Source: Tetraselmis striata
Taxonomy: Eukaryota; Chlorophyta; Chlorodendrophyceae; Chlorodendrales; Chlorodendraceae
DNA: 64,000 nucleotides
Assembly: GCA_006384855.1 (NCBI GenBank)
Contig: VCJN01002043.1
Location: forward strand, 1 to 64,000
Reading direction: 5' to 3'
Part shown: piece by piece, positions 48,311-60,565 of the stretch
How the letters are laid out: the number at the start of each line of letters is the position of its first letter
How positions within the stretch are numbered: position 1 is the stretch's first letter
Program-made: the position numbers and the translations under genes
The notes under the pieces: model-generated
The model's input: only the letters and a program-made list of their open reading frames with translations
Databases searched by the model: none
What the model was told of the DNA's origin: nothing

Positions 48311-48681
48311 TTAGGCTGTCTTGATGGTGCGAACCCCCCTGGTCAAAACCCAAATTTGGAAATTTCGTGCCCCTGCATATGGCAGAGGGGTGGAGTGTAA
48401 ACTTGCCCTAAAATACTACAGCATCCCATCCAAGACGACAATTTGCGAACATGTTATATCTTGATATTGTGCTCCGCAACATTTGCTATTATAAAACAGT
48501 CAACTTCCACAAGTCGCACTGAATTCTGATAAGAAACAGCTCATAAATGGGCGATAAATTCCAAGTCGCCGTCCGCGGATCATCTTCGGTTCCGAGCCTT
48601 GTATTGCCCTTGCTTGCTGCACGTCAGTGACGAAAGGGAGGGTACGGTGATGTAACCCTATTCAATCAAGACTGCCCTAAA
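48311..48681. mobile_element. Possible MITE
   Basis: The ends are imperfect inverted repeats: GGCTGTCTTGAT at the left and ATCAAGACTGCC at the right, flanked by TTA and TAA. The element is about 370 bp, non-coding and AT-richer than its surroundings, and lies immediately next to copy B of the TIR transposon. Confidence 0.45.
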
Positions 48682-49353
48682 TCCTTGGCTATGAAAAAAT
48701 GCTCTTCCAATCCTTGCGTTACAATTTTGTATTTCAGCTAACGAATATTGAATACAGTTGGGCGAGAGTGTGTGTGTGTGTGTGTGTATTTATTATGCAT
48801 GTATCTGCATGTATTGATACATACACATATACGTATGTATGTCTGTATATATGTATATACATCTCAATCTACATGCATATGTATGATAAATGGATACACG
48901 AGCACGGGTACTCGTACTGGTACCTCGTATAGTAGATATTGCAGGTACGACTACAGCATTCTACCTGCGCTCGCGTAATATATGCTGCCGCGCCGCGCCG
49001 CCGCCGCCGCAGTCGGCACACGCGTGCCTGTTACATGTGGTGGCATGCCGCCGCCCGAGGTTATGGGAGACATCTGCTGCTGACCTACACTCAGAACAGG
49101 CGTGTATGTCGGGCAGGTGTATACGCACAGCTGACCAACTGCACTGCGACGGGACGCAACCTGTACACCGAAGCTTATCCAGACGTATTAGGTTTGCTAA
49201 TATTAAGTTTGCTGCATTTCTTCGTCACGGCGCCAGTGTGCCGTCACTCACAACAGCGCTGCCACGCGCGGTTCCTCACCCGTGGTCCACTCCCTGTCCT
49301 GCTCCGCAGTTTTTCATATCGGGCTCTCAGCAGTAGTGGGCAAGAAGGCCAGG
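48682..49353. other. Intergenic, microsatellites, EF-hand gene 5' flank
   Basis: This stretch contains a GT run (48769-48787) and TATGTATA repeats (48810-48890), then GC-rich sequence up to the EF-hand gene. No other gene is recognised. Confidence 0.5.
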
Positions 49354-49719
49354 ATGTCGAACCAGGCCGCGGTGGCTGCGGTGGTGGCGAGACGGAGACT
49401 GGACGCGAAGGACCGAGCCAAGGCACAGCCGACGGGCGGACTTGCCCCCGAGGATGAGGATTTCATCGGGGAGATGTTCGCGAAGTACGACACCGACCAA
49501 GACGGGGGCCTTAACCTGGATGAAATCCGCCGCCTCATGACAGACCTCAACGAAGGCACCGACGTAGACCTCAAAACAGTACAACAGTACGTGAACCGAT
49601 ATGACAAGGACAAAAGTGGGACCATTGAGAAGGCAGAGGTGCGCAAGCTCATCGCTTCGTGGTACATCGCCGTCGAGGACAACCGCTCTGACGCCGCTTG
49701 TCAGTGCGTGATATGCTGA
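49354..49719 (+). CDS. Small EF-hand calcium-binding protein with CaaX-like end
   Basis: From the ATG at 49354 the protein is 121 aa. It has two canonical EF-hand loops: DTDQDGGLNLDE (46-57) and DKDKSGTIEKAE (84-95), each with acidic residues at positions 1, 3, 12 and a Gly at 6, so both should bind calcium. The N-terminus is Ala/Arg-rich with no signal peptide. The last residues are CQCVIC, and CVIC fits a CaaX prenylation box with a second Cys nearby, so membrane attachment is possible. The frame is open 24 codons further upstream (to 49282), but the MSNQ start gives the more typical N-terminus. A single exon suffices, ending in TGA. It is probably a calcium sensor; the target is unknown. 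Confidence 0.8.
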   Translation: MSNQAAVAAVVARRRLDAKDRAKAQPTGGLAPEDEDFIGEMFAKYDTDQDGGLNLDEIRRLMTDLNEGTDVDLKTVQQYVNRYDKDKSGTIEKAEVRKLIASWYIAVEDNRSDAACQCVIC

Positions 49720-50399
49720 CGATAGCGCGCCAATGGTGTTACCATCTATCATACCTGCTACGTGCTGCGATCCCGAAGCGTGATCGTCATATCAGCCGCC
49801 ATTGATGATGGCACGTGGACTGCCCTTGGAGCAAACCACGCGCCTACCAGGTCTCTTACGAGGCAGGCTGCTGGGCTCAGCACTCACGTGTGCAGATACA
49901 ACCTTCGGATGAGGCTATACCCAGCATTGGTTCAGCAACGCTTGGCACGGGCAACAAGTCTGGCATGGCGCACCATTTATTCTTATGGAACAGGGGTGCC
50001 AGGTGGGGTGCACAGGCACACTACCTAGTGTAGTTTGAAAGGAAGCTAAGCAATAATGGAAACGCACATGGTGGAGTGCACCATGCTGGCACAGTGTCTT
50101 TGATAAGCACTGCATCTCATGTAATATATTGCGCATTGGTGCCATTGCTTTTTCAGCTGTGATAGCATTTCATCAAACGCATGCCGCTTTACCTTATATG
50201 CAGTGGCACTGAAAAGGGCTGTGTTGGAAACAGAACAACTGGATACATATATCCTGGTTAAATCTGCAAACAACTAAATTCTAGCCGTGCACAAAAGGAT
50301 GGTGGAGAGGCAGTCGCTTGGCTGCTCCGCTTAAAGCTGTCTACTTACGCCGGGTCAGCACTAGCTAGGCTGGGAAGGGAGCTCTGCATGGCCAAAACC
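49720..50399. other. Convergent intergenic region
   Basis: This lies between the 3' ends of the EF-hand gene (+) and the starch phosphorylase gene (-), so it holds both 3' UTRs. No other feature is seen. Confidence 0.6.
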
Positions 50400-53300
50400 C
50401 TACTTGTAGTCGTGGGGCATGGGCAGGGGCTCGATGCCCCAGATTTCGGACGCGTACTGCGAAATAGTGCGGTCGGATGAGAACTTGGCGGAGCCAGCGG
50501 TGTACAGAATGGACTTCTTGGTCCACTCGTCCTGGTCCTTGTACACGCGGTCAACCTCGGCCTGAGCATCCAGGTAGCTGGCAAAGTCGGGCGCAACCAG
50601 GAACCAGTCATTGCCAACCTTCATGTTGCCAATGTCATCAGCCAGGCCGGCAAGGTAGGCGGTGTCCTCGCCCTTGGAGAAGGTTCCGCCGCGAATCATG
50701 TCCAGCACAAAGTCAAAGCGCGGGTCCGTGGGGAAACCATCCTTGACACGCTCCTCACGCAGCTTGGGGACCTCCTCCTCGGACACGCCAAAGATGAACA
50801 TGTTCTCCTCACCACTCTCCTCGGCAATCTCGATGTTGGCACCGTCCATGGTGCCAATGATGAGACAGCCGTTCATCTGGAACTTCATGTTTGAGGTACC
50901 AGAGGCCTCAGTGCCGGCGGTGGAAATGTGCTGGCTCAGCTCAGCGCCAGGAATGAGCACCTCGGCCCAGGAGACATTGTAGTCGGGGATGAACACCAGC
51001 TTGAGGTACTCGCTGGTATCGGGGTCGTTGTTGATGAGATCGCCGACCCGGTTGGCCAGGTGCACGATGCGCTTCGCCATGTCATAAGCAGTGGCAGCCT
51101 TGCCACCAATGATGCAGCTGCGGGGCACCACACTCTTGCGCTCCTCGGGGCTCATCTTCTTGAGCTGGTCCCAGCGGTAGATGATGGACATGATGTTCAT
51201 CAGCTGCCTCTTGTACTGATGGATGCGCTTGATCTGCACGTCGAACATGGTGGTGGGGCACAGCTTCACGCCGGTGTCAGCCTCGATCTTCGCGGCCAGC
51301 TTCTCCTTGTTGGCAAGCTTGACAGCCACCCACTTCTTGTGGAACTCCTTGTCGTCAGCGTACGCACGCAGGCCCTGAAGAAATGCGATAACCATATCAT
51401 CCAAGTGAGTCAACCCTGCTCCCAGCTGCAACATCCCAGCAACCTGTGGTGCCCCCAGCATGTTACTGCCGCAGCTCGATGTGCTATTGCACAAAGCCTC
51501 TGCGTGCCAACCTCCCCCCCCCAACATCCGTTTCTCTCCTCTGCTTACACAGGATTCCCTGCTGTGTGGCAATACGTACCGTCAGCAGAGACATGTCGTT
51601 GATCCAGGCATCAGTGCCCAGAGTCTCAGTGATGAGCTCTGCTAGCTTGGGGTTGCAGAATGCCAGCCAGCGACGGGGGGTCACGCCATTGGTCTTGTTC
51701 TGGAACTTCTCGGGCCAGATGTCCGAGAAATCCTTGAACAGCTGGTTCTTGATGATCTCAGAGTGGATGGCCGCCACACCGTTGACGTAAGTAGAGCCGA
51801 CCACTGCCATGTAGGCCATGTTCACCAGCATCTCGCCCTTGTTCCAAGGGTTCTCCCCGATGATGCAAAGGCTGTTCACTTTCTTCTCGTACTCGGACAG
51901 CTCGGGCTCCTTCTCCTCTTCCTCCTCCTCCTCAGAAGAGGATGACTTCTCATCATCCTTGGCCGGGGCAGCAGCTGCCTTCTTGGCAGCCTCCTCCTCC
52001 TCCTATGGTACACCAAGGCAGGCATCAGATCGAGCGCCCTGTCACACAAAGCTAACGCTCGGGCAACCCCACTGCTAGTGCTATTTACAAGGGCCCGCAT
52101 GTCACCCAAGCGTACCTTCATGTACATGAAGCGCTCCTCCATCTGGCTGCGCCAATCCGCATCAATCCTCTCAATGATCTCCATGTGGCGGGGCAGCAGC
52201 TTCGCCATGACCTTGACAGGCCAGCGCTCAAGCGCCTGCAGCAGTACAAACAACACATAAGGCCGTGCCCACAACCGACTGCATTGCAGCCTCTCAAGAT
52301 TCCATAGACAGGGGAGGGAGGCATGCATGTGTGTGTACCACCAGCGGCAGGTGAGCGCAAAGACAGAAGTTTCCCCACCTCAGGCATGACTGTGTGGTTG
52401 GTGAAGTTCATGGTGCGGTAGGTAATGTCCCAGGCAGCGTCCCAGTCCAGGCCCTCCTGGTCCATCAGCAGGCGCATGAGCTCGGGCACGCCGATGGTGG
52501 GGTGCGTGTCGTTCATCTGAACGGCGGCCTTGTCGGGCAGATCCTTCAGGTCCTTGTGGTCCTCCTTGAAGCGGGCGATGATGTCCTGCAGGGAGGCCGA
52601 CACGAAGAAGAACTGCTGCTTGAGGCGGAGCTCCTTGCCTTCTGCGGTGTTGTCGTTCGGGTACAGCACCGCGCTGATGGCCTCAGCGCGCTGCTTCTCC
52701 ATGATGGCGTCCACATAAGCGCCGGTGTTGAAGGCATCAAGGTCGAACTCGTTCATGGGCTTGGCCTCCCACAGGCGCAGGTTCATCGTGTTGTTGGTCT
52801 GGAAGCCCGGGATGGGGGTGTCATATGCCAGCGCCATCACCTGCTCGCCAGGCACCCACTTGCCGTCCTTCACCTCGCCGTAGAAGCTGACGGGGAACTG
52901 CACGTTGTAGCGGGGGATATCCCAGGGGTTGCCTGTGGTGAGCCATACGTCCGGCACAGCCTGCTGGTAGCCATCCTTGTCAATCACCTGCTTGAACATG
53001 CCGTAGCGGTAGCGGATGCCATAGCCCCAGCCGGGCAGGCTCAGGGTGGCAATGGAGTCCAGGAAGCAGGCCGCCAGGCGCCCAAGACCGCCGTTGCCCA
53101 GGGCAGCATCACGCTCCTCCTCCACCAGCTGCTCAAGGTCATAGCCCAGCTGGTTCAGGGAGTCGGCGAACTGGTCCTTAAGTCCCAGGTTGTACACCGT
53201 GTTGAGCAGAGAGCGGCCCATCAGGAACTCGGCCGATAGGTAGTACACAAACTTTGGGTCCTTCTCCCTGCGAGTGCAGCCACACTCGATGTGAGCCCGA

Positions 53301-54579
53301 TGCCGAGACATGATGGGGAGGATCCCGCGCCACAAGGAACAGGGAGAGGAGTACAGGCGCGGGGATCGGGTAATGGGGTCAGCATCGGCGCTCACTTCAT
53401 GAACTTCATGGTCTTGTTGAAGCTCTCCACCAGGCGCTCACGGGCCGCGAAGGCAGTGCCATCGTAAGCCTCCTTGTTGGAGAAGGTGAACTTCGAGCCA
53501 CCAGCCACGAACTCGACCTGGTAGAGTGGGATGGGCGGGAGGCGAGCGGTCGTGTTGAGCCGCAAGGCACCCGAGGGCACTCCAAAAGTGGAGCCGAGTG
53601 TGACGCCATATCGTCGACCCTCGAGCGCCAAGGGGGCGACGGCGTAGGCGACCGAGCTCCGCAGCCCTGGCGCGCTGGGAACCATAACATAGGCAGCTCG
53701 ATGGAAGGTACAGCGCGTGGCATGATGCGGCACGAGCGGGACAACGCTGCGCTGCCATCGATGGCGCGCGTGGAAGGGTTCGTCGGTCGGGGTTGGACCG
53801 GCGCTCCGGCTCGGATACGCCGCTGGGTCTGATGCAAGACCGTGAGCGCCACACCGTTCCGGGCCGATCTGGCGCCCCGAGGGGCAACCCCACGCTGGCC
53901 GAAGCACAAGGGAGGTAGGATCGAGATAGAGAACGTGAGGGCGAGGGTTCTGGCGAGTTTGGTAACGAGATCAGCGCGGGTGAGCGTGCGGCGGATCGGG
54001 ACTTCACGAATCGCCGGGCTGAGGTGTGTGTGCCAGGCTGGACAAAAATATAGGGGATAACTCCGCCTCAGTCGGCGCGGCCGCAGCGTCACGCGAGGTA
54101 GGGCACCGACAGGCGGTCGAACTGACATGTCCTAAAGATCAGCTTTCTGATGAAACACGGAAGGGTCCGAAGGGGGCTGGGCTCGGGCTGAAAGTCAAAG
54201 AGCCGGACGGATCTGGTTCCGGAAGATTCCCTGGAGGGGCTCGGAATAACTGACGGAAGCTTTCGGCGAAGCGAATAAGTAGACGGGTGAGGATCAATTT
54301 AGGGGTTCTACCTCGCCACCGCGCGGAGCGATGCAGATCAGGCGCGGAAGTGCCGGCAAGTTCGGAGAACGCGTAGAAGACGGTAGAGGGGCACACCTTG
54401 TCCAGGATATCCTTGGAGATGGACAGCGAGTCGTTCTTCTTGGAGGTGTCCTCCAGAACGGCGGCGACGCGTAGGGGCTTGGTGGCCCGGCCGGCCGCGG
54501 CGCCGGTGCGCGCGCAACGAGAGGACCTGGGCATTGGCAGCCGCGAGCCCAACAGGGCGGAGCTAGCTAGGCCGGCCAT
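50400..54579 (-). CDS. PHO/PHS1: Plastidial alpha-glucan (starch) phosphorylase
   Basis: This PLP enzyme phosphorolyses alpha-1,4-glucan to glucose-1-phosphate and can also extend short glucans. Six exons fit by phase: 54579-54397, 53517-53396, 53267-52379, 52235-52116, 52002-51580 and 51374-50400, all GT-AG, giving about 903 aa and TAG. The first exon is a transit-like leader ([20 protein letters not shown]...) rich in Ser, Ala and Arg. Catalytic-core motifs include [108 protein letters not shown] and the PLP site [14 protein letters not shown] (Lys about 743). Exon 5 opens with an acidic, Ser-rich segment (439-475) at the same place as the L80 insertion of plant plastidial phosphorylases. 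Its introns lack the long C/G runs seen in neighbouring genes. Confidence 0.97.
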
Positions 54580-55030
54580 GGTGAAACAAGCCTGGCGGGA
54601 AGATTCAAGAATAAGCCGAGGCAGTTTGACGGCACAACTGGCTCTGCGGGTTGGAGAAGAAGTAGAAAGTGGGGTTGAGAGGTGATGTTCTGCTCTTCTA
54701 ACCTCGATCATCAGCCACTGCTGCGCAGGGGTCGCGCGGGCGGGCGGGCGCGCGCGGGCGGGTGGTGTGCCCCCACTACCACGTTGCCGGCAGAGTGGCA
54801 GCCGACGACTGCTTCGCAGAATAATATACACTACGCTTCAAAATAAATCGCAAACCCTACTTTGGATAGGGTCTGTGCTCCCGCGCAATCGAAGCGCGTG
54901 GCGCCGATCCTAATATAGGGGTATGTGGGGTAGGAGTGCTGGCTACAACCCCCATGTTTTATATTGAATTGATTCGGACGCGTACATTAGAGGTGGACGT
55001 TTCCTATTTATATTTCGGGTGGTTTCCTGA
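54580..55030. other. Phosphorylase 5' flank
   Basis: This should hold the phosphorylase 5' UTR and promoter. It is GC-rich near the start codon and AT-richer beyond 54800. No defined element is visible. Confidence 0.5.
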
Positions 55031-55359
55031 TGTAAGGATATGTACCACACAAATCCCCGCCATGTGGGTATCCGCCAGTGCCTGGTGCGTTTTGCGCAGT
55101 ATCCTTACAGTTGGTGCTTCTACGCACGCATTGGACCCGGGTTCGATGCCGCGGAGAAACATATAATATAATATTATATCCCGCAATGTTGGACGACCCG
55201 GCCAATGCGGATCGCCACCGAATCCAAGCCGAAACGTTGCTGGAGGAGGTCCTCCATCCTAGGGGGGGGGGGGGGGGGGGGGGGAGTGTAAGGATATGTA
55301 CCACGCAAATCCCCATGTGGGTACCCAGTGCCCGGTGCGTTTTGCGCAGTATCCTTACA
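55031..55359 (+). mobile_element. Miniature LTR element (TRIM-like), complete copy 3
   Basis: The LTRs lie at 55031-55109 (79 bp, with small GCC-type insertions) and 55287-55359 (73 bp), both TGTAAGGATA...TATCCTTACA. Perfect 5-bp duplications CCTGA flank the element (55026-55030 and 55360-55364). The same TGGTGCTTCTACGC primer-site candidate follows the left LTR, and a G-run of about 24 (55262-55284) precedes the right LTR. The internal sequence is closely similar to that of the copy at 23.6 kb. Confidence 0.85.
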
Positions 55360-55364
55360 CCTGA

Positions 55365-58300
55365 TCGCCTTTTGCAGCTCATGTAACTACAGTGAGGTGT
55401 TTGTAGATGTAAGTAAAACGAGGCACCGACGAATTTCGCACATCTCGGGTTTACATGCCGGGTTTAGATGCCCGCGCCGGCGGATGTCGAGGCGCGAGCG
55501 ACATACGCCGGACGCTGCGAAAAAAGCGAAGCGCCCTCTCCCGATGGCGCCACGCAAAAATTATCGCGCACCGTGGCCGCGACGCTCGACTGGAACCGGG
55601 AGTGCATGCCAATAGAAGCACGCAAGACTGCTGGTGAGTGCCCAACATGAGCGTGACATGTATGACGAGTACGTGTCGCCCGCGCGGCCGCGCGCGAACG
55701 TTGCGCACAACCAATAAGTGACGTACGGGACGCCGTACACAACGCTATCATGGTTGTAGCCATGTATTTGCTTGCAACACCGGCGCCGTATACGAGAGGT
55801 AGACACGTGACGACGCGCGACGAAGGCATCATATACGGAGAGCACCACCTAGAACGCACATTGCAAAGGGGCACGGCCATTTGGGACCCGAAGTGGTCGT
55901 GCTGCACTTGAGGTGTTGCGTGTCGGGGTTGGTGGTCGGCGATGTCGCATAGGGCCGGCAGTTGACTCGGTATAGTCGGTACGACGACGTTGTCGCCGCG
56001 GGTCTCACAGTGCGGGGAACGTGTGACAAGGTGGCCGCCGCTGCTGTTGTACGAGCGAGCGACGGCCGCCGATCACGACCTCGCAAACCGTAGGCCCACG
56101 GTGGTGACGCCACAAAACGCACAGGATGCGCGAAGTGGCGGAGCTAGCCGCCGGTGGGGCAGCTCGCGATGTCGGAGTTAAGAAGTCGGGTCGGCTAGCC
56201 GGCCGAGTTCAGTACGCCGGTGCCACGGCGGTTGTTGTGCGGAGTGTGGCGAGGCTGTCGTCGCTGCGGCACTAGCGGCGACCGCCGACCACGAACTTGC
56301 AATGCAGCAAGCGCGCAACCTGCACATCGTGGCGGAGCTGCCCCGGCGGGCAGCTCGCGGCGTGGCGGTATTGGGTCTCGGAGTCAAGAAGTCAAGGGTT
56401 GGCCGGCGTATGTAGAGGTTCGGGTAGCCTACGCCGACACGTAACGAGACGTCGAGGGCTGGACATCGGGCGGGGGCGGCGCTCGTTCGCCTTGGGTTTT
56501 GCTGGCGTGCAGGGCGGGACTTTGCCTTTTGGGGGGCGCGGCACGGGTCGACGGCGGTCTAGCCCGGAAGCTGTTCCATCGCCGCCCGGATGAAGAGGGC
56601 GCGCTCGGTGTCGGTACTGTGCGGGCGGGTGTATGCATTTGTGGTAGTGTATCTTTGACATATACATGTACGCGAGTACGAGTGTACATTCATAGTATAC
56701 GGGCGTGTGCGGGGCAGAGGGTTTTCTGTTTATTTTCCAAGTGAAGGGGGGGGTGCAAGTGACGGCGGTCGCGAGGGCGGCGGCGCTTCGCGGAGGTCGG
56801 CCGCCGAAAGGCGCACGGCACTGTTGTGCGCGCGCATGTGTGAGTGAGTGAGTGAGTGTGTGTGTGTGTGTGTGTGTTTATGGCTCGAGACGTCGGGTGC
56901 GCCATGCGCTAGAGCGTCCCCCCGCCGACGTGCAACTCCAAGCTGTCGTTGTTCTTGTGACAACGACGTTGCAGTGGAGAGCGTCGGACACGCGACGGAC
57001 TGGAAAACGGGTCAAATGACCACAGTACCGAGGGTTTGTCTATCGCTGCCGATGATGTAACGCTTGTACGTGGCACGATGATCCACTACGTCGTCGTCAT
57101 CGTTTGTCTATCGCTGCCGGGAAAGAAACCTCGCGGTGAGGACTTGATCAGCCTTTGCGACCCTCGCACGCAGAAGTACGCAAAGCCACTGCCGAAGGCA
57201 ACGAGTTGAACGATGGCAAGCGAGCTAGTGGTGGCTGTCCTAAGTAGCTCCCCGATGACAGGGAAAGCATTGCTCACGGGCGATGGGGCAGCCCGTATTA
57301 AAACCTTTGTGATACCGGTATTTTAACCGGTTGAATGAACTAACCGGGTTGGGCACAAGTGCCGCTGGGTGTACTTATGAAAGGACATAACCATGTCATG
57401 GATGATATAACATATTAAGTACTTTGTGGATAAGCATAAATGTTTATCAATGGCATAATTTATGCTGCAAGACAAGGCAATTGGATCAAATATGCCAGGA
57501 GGATTGATATTTAAGGTCCGCCTACCGTGTTAGCACAAATGATTACCAATCAAATTTATAAATTGATGCGCGCTTGTGTTGGCCAGCCGTACAGTGCTGC
57601 ATGTACTACGACCCGGGATTGGTGTGTTATCAACTATCATATTGCAACTATCTACTCAGCAAAATTCAAAAGTATATTCAATACTAGCAGCAATTACGCG
57701 CTCTCCTTCACGCACCCCAGCCATTGATTGTGCCGACTCGCCATCCACGAACTCTTGCAGACCCTATTGTTGCGCTCCGTTGCATTTTCGCTGATGTAAG
57801 GGAACTCCTCGCAATGTATCTTGTAGAGTGGTAGTAGTAGTCATCGGTGTAGTAGGTGCCCGTCATCAACTTGGCGACGTAGTCCTCAATATGTTTTGGG
57901 TCTACGGTGTAGCGACAAGCTAGTGCATTTCTGCGGCCGATGCGGGCGCGTTCGCGCCTTTGCCGCTTCGTCGGCCTTGCGTCCTCGGTGATTGGCCCCA
58001 TATGGGTACCAGTAGCAATATACCATGATGCACAGAGCCACAGAGCGACCGGCTCGCGGCGGGGGCTCCGGCATCCCCGAGGGCTCTCGATGATGTGGTT
58101 CACCCGTGCAAAACTAATCTAACGAGGAGCATATGCCACTTATATGCTCCGTATGCGCTATTGCGCTGTTTATGCTAGGTCAACGGCCATCCGTGTGTCA
58201 CAACTGATTATGTTATGCACTTTCGTTATGCTGGCAGCATAAGTCCGCCACTTATGCCCACCCCTGTTGATTGAAACCAACAGCAGCGGACCGTACGGGT

Positions 58301-59640
58301 TGCACTAGGGCAATTAACATAGGTGGGAAATCCCATACACATAGTGTTTATGTCATTATTTAACTAATGGGTTCGTCCCGGCAAATTAATACTGTAGTAC
58401 GGCGGCCTTATTTACTCACGATATACGGAGTAAGGCCATTCCGACAAAGTGACATGGACAGTATTATCCGTGGAAACGGAGGGGGGGGGGGGTGCTTTGT
58501 TTATTGCGAAAGTTTTGCAATTAGTACTTTAAGCAGTATACAGCCTTCCAGCGCCCATGCGCACCTCCCGTTTGTCCATATCTTGCGCCGCCGCCGCTGC
58601 TGCCACCGTGCTCGCCCGCATGCAAACCTAGCATCCTTCCAGCTACCTCCTACCGACTGACGACCGCGCCTCATCACACTTCCAGCGCCCGCCAACAATC
58701 TATGTTGGCCGCCAACTCTCACATATATACTAGCGCATGCGCGCCACCATGGCGTCGTCGTCGGGACCGGTTCCTATATGCACAGGCTCCGCGCCCTCGC
58801 CAGAGCAGGATCACCCTTTTGTCGCGACACCTTTGTTTGCGCGATGATGCCTTGACATACGAGTCCAGGGTAGAGTGGGAGTACTACGTACGCCCACGAG
58901 AAGAAGTCGGTGGCGTGGTTCAACCCGGACAATCATGTGCGTGCAGTGTGCCGGACAACTTGGAGCCGGACGGCGCCACAAAGACATGCATGACGTCTAT
59001 CACGTCGTTGTGCTGCCCATCTGCGAGTTATAGTATGCCCTTTTCGCTCATGCTGGCTGCAACTGTATTGCGTGTCACAGACAAATGTTTTCTTACATCG
59101 CACAGGAATGCGAGACATACGGGCTGAAGCACGTCGTACGCAGGTTCAAGCCCGACGGCCAGCATAAGCTCAAGAACATGGACAAGCATATGGCCAAGCA
59201 AGCACTGGAGCGCATGCGAGGCGGGCACCCGCAACAAGGAGCGACAGCCCCGACGGCGTTAGCGTCAGCGCGTCGGCGGCATCAGCCGCCACCACGCACG
59301 GCTGCGCCTGCGGAGTCGGCCACTGGAGGCGGCGCTTCGTACTCTTGTATCGTTTGCCAATGCCAGCCGTAGACATTGTAGCACATGTAAAGGACATAGA
59401 CATGGGTGGGGACCATGCACATTGGTGCAAACCAGTGTGCACAATTTTCACACAAGGCTGCCATGTGCTACACTTTTAACATTTTCATGAACATCATTAT
59501 TATTGTCAGGCTACTGTAGTATTGCACACACATATGCATCTTTATCATATATTGTGGTCTCTCCGCGTCTTTATCATATATTGTGATTATCTCCGCGCCA
59601 CCGCCGCCGCGCTACCGGATTCACTTGCTAATGCGGTTTG
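55365..59640. other. Intergenic region, no host gene recognised
   Basis: Several GC-rich open frames exist (55450-55650, 56220-56590, 57708-58103 minus, 58702-59372), but none has a known domain. The frame at 59085-59372 (starting MFSYIAQECETYGLKH) is the most coding-like and may belong to an old transposon. Microsatellites occur at 56847-56877 (GA/GT), and a G-run at 58481. Confidence 0.5.
56010..56405 (+). repeat. Degenerate ~200-bp tandem duplication
   Basis: Blocks around 56060-56215 recur at about 56275-56405. Both copies contain GGCCGCCGAtCACGAcCT-like, GTGGCGGAGCT, GGGCAGCTCGCG and CGGAGT.AAGAAGTC segments. Divergence is substantial, so this is an old duplication. Confidence 0.5.
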
Positions 59641-59649
59641 TGGAAAGAA

Positions 59650-60010
59650 CGGCCCGGATTTACTAGCGACCTACTATACCTGTAAGAGTAGTAGGAATGT
59701 ATTGATGTCCTGCCGCCGGGCTGCGGCTGCTCCGAAACCACTTTTAGCACTGAAATCGCACGGCAACGCCAGGATGCTGCCCAATACGGTGGCTATTCCA
59801 GCTCAAATCATGATGGCATAGTGGGCTATATATAGCCAGCACATGGTATGATTTGGAGATCGAAACGTGGCGATGATTGCTATTCGAGTATTTATTTGCT
59901 GCCGCTCCGTAGCGTACACAACAATGTTTACCGCACAATATGGCAGTGCGCAGGTATACCACCAACCCAAAAGTGCGCAAAATCTGTTCTCGCGCTGGGC
60001 GGATCGCTAA

Positions 60011-60052
<42 letters not shown>

Positions 60053-60565
60053 TATCAGCACATACAAACAGTTAGGGGTGAAAGCTTGGGCCCCCACACA
60101 CGGAACGCGTGCCGGGAACCACGCTGCTCCAAATAATGCTCCGACACCAGTGTTGAAACCGTCGCCTTAACGCCCGGATGCTGCCCAATATGGTGGCTCT
60201 TCCAGCTCAAATCATGGTGGCATATAGCCAGCACATGGTATTATTTTGAGCTCGAAACGTGGCGATTGCTATCCGAGTATGTATTTGTTGCCGCTCTGTG
60301 GCATACACCGCAGTGTTTACCGCACAATATGGCAGTGCGCATGTATACCACCAACCGAAAAGTGCGCAGAACTATTCTCGCGCTGGGGATCGCTAGACTC
60401 TATATATATGTGACTACATATCAGCACATTCAGCACATTCATACAGATGGGGTAGGATCTAGGGCCCCCACACACGGAATGCTCGCCGGGAACAACGCAG
60501 CTCCAAAAAATGTTCCGAAACCAATGCTGAAACCGTCGCCGCAGGGCACCGCTCGACCGCTGCAT
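59650..60565 (+). repeat. Tandem repeat, about 404-bp period, ~2.2 copies
   Basis: Unit 1 starts near 59772 (GGATGCTGCCCAATA) and unit 2 near 60176, with the third partial copy represented by the GCTCCGAAACCA...GAAACCGTCGCC segments at both ends. Shared blocks include CAGCACATGGTAT, CGAAACGTGGCGAT, TTTACCGCACAATATGGCAG and GTGCGCA. Unit 1 contains a pure AT run (about 60010-60051) that is reduced in unit 2. No coding capacity is evident. Confidence 0.8.

Noticed and set aside
57708-58103. Minus-strand 131-aa open frame as a host gene
   Set aside because: No domain, no splice partners, and it lies in repeat-rich DNA. There is not enough support for a call.
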